Shown here in pieces: positions 22,008-24,899 of a stretch of DNA of 24,899 nt. The notes under the pieces are model-generated. The model saw only the letters and a list, made by a program, of their open reading frames with translations. It made no database searches and was not told the DNA's origin. The stretch comes from Actinomyces sp. ICM47 (lineage in GTDB: Bacteria > Actinomycetota > Actinomycetes > Actinomycetales > Actinomycetaceae), in contig NZ_ALCA01000101.1 of assembly GCF_000278725.1 (NCBI RefSeq), positions 1 through 24,899 on the forward strand. The letters are read 5' to 3'. Numbering within the stretch: position 1 is the first letter of the stretch; the number at the start of each line of letters is the position of its first letter. Position numbers and translations under genes: made by a program.

Positions 22008-22763
22008 TCAGAAGTAGCAGGCAATCGGGCCGTTGGGACCCGGCACGACGGTGACGGGGGTGTCGAAGATGTCGGTGAGGACCTCGTCGCGCATAATCTC
22101 TTCGGGCGTGCCCATGAAAGCGACCGTCCCGTCCTTGAGGGCACAGATCTGTGAGGCGTAGCGCGCCGCGAAGTTGATGTCGTGTAGAACGATGACGATG
22201 GTGCGCGAAAATTCGCGGGCGGCTCGTTCCAGCATCGTCATCATCTCGACGCTGCGCGCGATATCCAGGTTGTTGAGGGGCTCGTCCAGCAGGACGTAGT
22301 CCGTTTCCTGGGCCAGCACCATGGCGACGTAGGCGCGCTGGCGCTGGCCGCCCGAGAGCTGATCGAGGTAACGAGCCTGCAGGTCCTCCAGGTCGAGGAA
22401 GCCGATGTAGCGGTCGATGATCGCCTCATCCTTGGCGTTCAAACGTCCCTTGGAATGGGGGAAGCGCCCAAATCCCACGAGCTGGCGCACGGTCAGGCGC
22501 GAGATAAAGTGGTTTTCCTGGCGCAGGATCGACAGGGTGCGCGCCAACTCGGAGGACTTCGTCGTGGCGACGTTGAGGCCCCCGACCTCGATGGTGCCCT
22601 CGTCGATGCCGAGGAGACGCCCGATCATGGTCAGGAGCGTGGATTTACCCGCCCCGTTGGGACCCACGAGCGCCGTGATGCCGCCCGCCGGGATGTCGAG
22701 GGAGATTGAGCCGATGCGCACCGACGGCGAATACTGCTTGACGACGGAATCGATGGAAATCAC
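22008..22763 (-). CDS. Ferric-siderophore ABC transporter ATPase (YclP-like)
   Basis: The product is a 251-residue ATPase energising iron-siderophore import. Walker A is GPNGAGKST (34-42), signature LSGGQRQRAYVAMVLAQ (136-152), Walker B YVLLDEPLNNLD (156-167) and switch histidine His194 in VLHDINFAA. Details such as LSILRQENHFISRLTVRQLVGFGRFP with SKGRL, and the final IACYF, match the Bacillus YclP (petrobactin) type as I recall it, closer than FecE or FhuC. GTG 22763 was chosen because GAAAGGG lies 6 nt upstream and it overlaps the previous stop as GTGA. It is the last gene of the operon. Confidence 0.93.
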   Translation of the reverse strand: MISIDSVVKQYSPSVRIGSISLDIPAGGITALVGPNGAGKSTLLTMIGRLLGIDEGTIEVGGLNVATTKSSELARTLSILRQENHFISRLTVRQLVGFGRFPHSKGRLNAKDEAIIDRYIGFLDLEDLQARYLDQLSGGQRQRAYVAMVLAQETDYVLLDEPLNNLDIARSVEMMTMLERAAREFSRTIVIVLHDINFAARYASQICALKDGTVAFMGTPEEIMRDEVLTDIFDTPVTVVPGPNGPIACYF

Positions 22764-23839
22764 AGGCGGCCCTTTCGCAAAATAGTGACGATGAACGCGA
22801 GTCCGCCGACGAACTCGATGATGATGGAGACGACGCCCTGCGTGTTGAAGATGTGGTTCATGACGAAGTAGGCGCTGGAGAGAATCGCGATTCCGAGGGC
22901 CACCGCCATCGCAAAGATGAAGCGGTGGTCGTGGGTGTCGGAGAACTGGTAGGACAGCGTCGCGACGAGGAATCCGAGGAATGTCATGGGACCCACGAGC
23001 GCGGTCGACGTCGCCATGAGGATTGACACGAGGACGAGGACCACGACCGACGTGCGCCGGTGGTTGAGTCCCAGGTTTGTGGCGGTTTCGCGTCCGAGGG
23101 AGAGGACGGAGAGCCTGCGTGTCATGAGCACGAGGGCGAGCGCGGCGACCGCAACGAGTGGGACGGCGATCGGGAAGTACTCCTTCTGCGCGTTCGCGAT
23201 GGACCCGAAGAGGCGGGCGGTGAGCACGTCGAACTCCGAAGGCGTGAGGAGGCGCTGCATGAAGGTCGAGATGGAACCCAGGCCCGCGCCGAGCATGACG
23301 CCGATGAGGAGCATCGCGTGCATCGAGGCGCGCTGCGAGGTGAGCAGCCATGAATAGAGCACGAGCGTCAGGGCGATCATGAGACCCAACTGGCCGACGA
23401 AATTGCCGACGGTCGCCGAGGCGTTGAGTCCGGCGACGCCCAGGAAGAAGATCGTGGACGTGTGGATCGCCCGATAGAGGGACTCGAAGCCCAGGATGGA
23501 AGGCGTGATGATGCGGTTGTTCGCCACCGTCTGGAAGGCGACCGTGGCCATGCCCTGGCACACGGCCACCAGGGTGATCGCCAGGACCGCGAAGGCGCGC
23601 CGACGCGCGAGACGCCAGAAAACGGGTGTTCCGAAGTGCGCGGGATTCTTCCACACGAGCAGTCCGATGCAGGACAGGAGCGCGACCGCGCACACGGCAG
23701 CGAAGATGATCCACCAGCGACGCCTGGCGGCGGGGGACACGAAGGCACCGGTACGGCGTGTCGGGCGCGTGATGGACGAGGCCTGGGCGGGGGACGTGGC
23801 GGCGGCCTCGTTCATCGAGGGGAGAGAAGCGGCGGTCAC
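22760..23839 (-). CDS. Ferric-siderophore ABC permease (YclO-like)
   Basis: The product is a 359-residue FecCD-family permease. A polar, Ala/Ser/Pro-rich N-terminus of about 45 residues precedes the first helix. RRAFAVLAITLVAVCQGMATVAFQTVANNRIITPSILGFESLY is the typical start of the FecCD domain, and SALVGPMTFLGFLVATLSYQF-like sequence (TALVGPMTFLGFLV) contains the coupling-helix region that meets the ATPase. GTG 23839 overlaps the stop of the upstream gene (GTGA) and has GGGAG 7 nt ahead; ATG at the ninth codon has no such site. The lower end overlaps the ATPase start. Confidence 0.92.
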   Translation of the reverse strand: MTAASLPSMNEAAATSPAQASSITRPTRRTGAFVSPAARRRWWIIFAAVCAVALLSCIGLLVWKNPAHFGTPVFWRLARRRAFAVLAITLVAVCQGMATVAFQTVANNRIITPSILGFESLYRAIHTSTIFFLGVAGLNASATVGNFVGQLGLMIALTLVLYSWLLTSQRASMHAMLLIGVMLGAGLGSISTFMQRLLTPSEFDVLTARLFGSIANAQKEYFPIAVPLVAVAALALVLMTRRLSVLSLGRETATNLGLNHRRTSVVVLVLVSILMATSTALVGPMTFLGFLVATLSYQFSDTHDHRFIFAMAVALGIAILSSAYFVMNHIFNTQGVVSIIIEFVGGLAFIVTILRKGRL

Positions 23840-24876
23840 AGCGTGGCTCCCTTCTTGGCCTGGCGCAGCACGAGCGCGATGAAGACGAAGGCTCCGAGGA
23901 CGCCCAGGATGACGGAAACGGGCATCTCGAAGGGGGAGATGATGGTGCGGGCGAGCAGGTCGGTGACCGTCACCAGGGCGATGCCCGCCAGGCACACCCA
24001 CGGCAGGTTGGTGCGCAGGTTGTCGCCCATCGTCATGGAGACCAGATTGGGCACGATGAGGCCCAGGAAGGGCAGGGAACCGACGACGACGGTGACGACG
24101 CCGGTGGCGACGGCGACTAGGCCGGTCGCGATGAGGACCATGCGGTGGTAGTTGACGCCGAGGGACACAGCGATGTCTTCGCCGAGCGACACGGCTGTGA
24201 GGCGGTCGGCCATGATGAAGACGATTGCGACGACGATGGTGACGATCCACAGGATCTCGTACTGGCCTTCGTAGACGGAGGTGAAGGACCCCTGGAACCA
24301 CACGGCCACGCTCTGCATGGTGTTGGTTTCCAGCGCGATGAACGTGGAGATCGCGGAGACGACCGCGCCGAGCATCATGCCCATGATGGGCACGAGCAGC
24401 GAGGAGCGCAGGGAGACACGTCGCAGGAGTGCGAAGAACACCATCGTGCCCGCGAACGCGAAGGTGATCGCGCAGGTCATGCGTATCAGGATCGGGGCCC
24501 CCGGCCACGCGATCATGATGACGAGCAGGCCCAGTCCCGCCCATTCGGTCGTGCCCGTCGTGGAGGGTTCGGCAAAGCGGTTCTGGGTGACCAGCTGCAT
24601 GACGAGGCCGCTCATGGACATGGCGGCACCGGAGAGGATCAGGGCGATGGTGCGGGGAACGCGCACGGCGAGGAAGATCCGCCAGCCGTCGTCCTGGGAA
24701 AGGATCGAGTACTCACCGGTGGACAGAGACAGAACCAGCAGGGCGAGGACGGCCAGCGTGGCCAGTGCGAGTGCGAGGGGCCGCCTCGACGACGAGGTCG
24801 TGGCGGGTGCGGGCGTCGCCGCGGAGGATGCGGGTGTCTGGGGGGAAGGCGGCGCGGTGATGGGGGAATGCGTCAT
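23836..24876 (-). CDS. Ferric-siderophore ABC permease (YclN-like)
   Basis: The product is a 346-residue FecCD-family permease, partner of the next gene. A Pro/Ser/Thr/Ala-rich N-terminus (1-33) precedes the first helix. RVPRTIALILSGAAMSMSGLVMQLVTQNRFAEPSTTGTTEWAGLG is the family hallmark, and GSLPFLGLIVPNLVSMTMGDNLRTNLP is the coupling loop. All of the gene is in the window, ending 23 bp before the right edge. The bases ahead of the ATG show no good ribosome binding site, so initiation may be leaderless or the start slightly different. The siderophore-binding lipoprotein expected with this system is not in the window. Confidence 0.92.
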   Translation of the reverse strand: MTHSPITAPPSPQTPASSAATPAPATTSSSRRPLALALATLAVLALLVLSLSTGEYSILSQDDGWRIFLAVRVPRTIALILSGAAMSMSGLVMQLVTQNRFAEPSTTGTTEWAGLGLLVIMIAWPGAPILIRMTCAITFAFAGTMVFFALLRRVSLRSSLLVPIMGMMLGAVVSAISTFIALETNTMQSVAVWFQGSFTSVYEGQYEILWIVTIVVAIVFIMADRLTAVSLGEDIAVSLGVNYHRMVLIATGLVAVATGVVTVVVGSLPFLGLIVPNLVSMTMGDNLRTNLPWVCLAGIALVTVTDLLARTIISPFEMPVSVILGVLGAFVFIALVLRQAKKGATL

Positions 24877-24899
24877 GAGAATGGGGGAGCGGGTGCCGC

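Noticed and set aside
22760..24544. Single 594-codon frame spanning both permease genes
   Set aside because: The upper part is antisense-like and arginine/histidine-rich; the real permease begins at GTG 23839, and the other permease uses a different frame.
1..24899. rRNA, tRNA, transposase, integrase, phage or toxin-antitoxin genes
   Set aside because: None was recognised on either strand; composition and gene content look like stable chromosome throughout.

Overview
The window looks like chromosomal DNA of a high-GC Gram-positive actinomycete, most likely the Actinomyces/Schaalia group. The signs are strong GC bias at third codon positions, an actinobacterial GuaB3-type IMP dehydrogenase paralogue, a CAEC-type cytidine deaminase, two surface proteins ending in LARTG sorting signals, frequent GTG/TTG starts, and -10 boxes placed for leaderless transcripts. 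The genus is an inference; no rRNA or tRNA gene is present to confirm it.

Layout. Positions 1-384 are non-coding and carry a decaying array of six 19-bp repeats flanked by a 38-bp direct repeat. A DnaQ-like exonuclease gene (minus strand) follows, divergent from guaB3 (plus strand). The core of the window (2608-20107, all plus strand) reads as one nucleic-acid scavenging programme. It contains a secreted ExeM/NucH-type nuclease and a secreted UshA-type 5'-nucleotidase (both LARTG-anchored), two tandem BMP-family nucleoside-binding lipoproteins, a nucleoside ABC transporter (one double ATPase, two permeases), cytidine deaminase, thymidine phosphorylase, a SorC/DeoR-type regulator, DeoD purine-nucleoside phosphorylase, DeoC deoxyribose-phosphate aldolase and a PGM2-like phosphopento/hexomutase. 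Together these could turn extracellular DNA or RNA into nucleotides, then nucleosides, import them, split off the bases and send deoxyribose to acetaldehyde plus glyceraldehyde-3-phosphate.

Regulation is readable in places. The two lipoprotein genes have clearly related promoters (TTGAC[G/A]-N17/18-GA[T/C]ACT). The second has three perfectly phased 20-bp operator-like repeats 12 bp upstream of its -35 box. A TGTCAATA-N4-TATTGACA palindrome lies over the -35 box of deoD, directly after the SorC-type regulator gene, and is the likely operator. Large hairpins follow each lipoprotein gene and probably set binding-protein to transporter ratios.

After 20107 come a methyltransferase-cupin pair (overlapping, probably one leaderless transcript), a perfect 16-bp stem terminator between convergent genes, a small SdpI-like membrane protein (minus) and a YclN-YclO-YclP-like ferric-siderophore ABC importer (minus) with GTGA overlaps. 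The siderophore-binding lipoprotein is not in the window.
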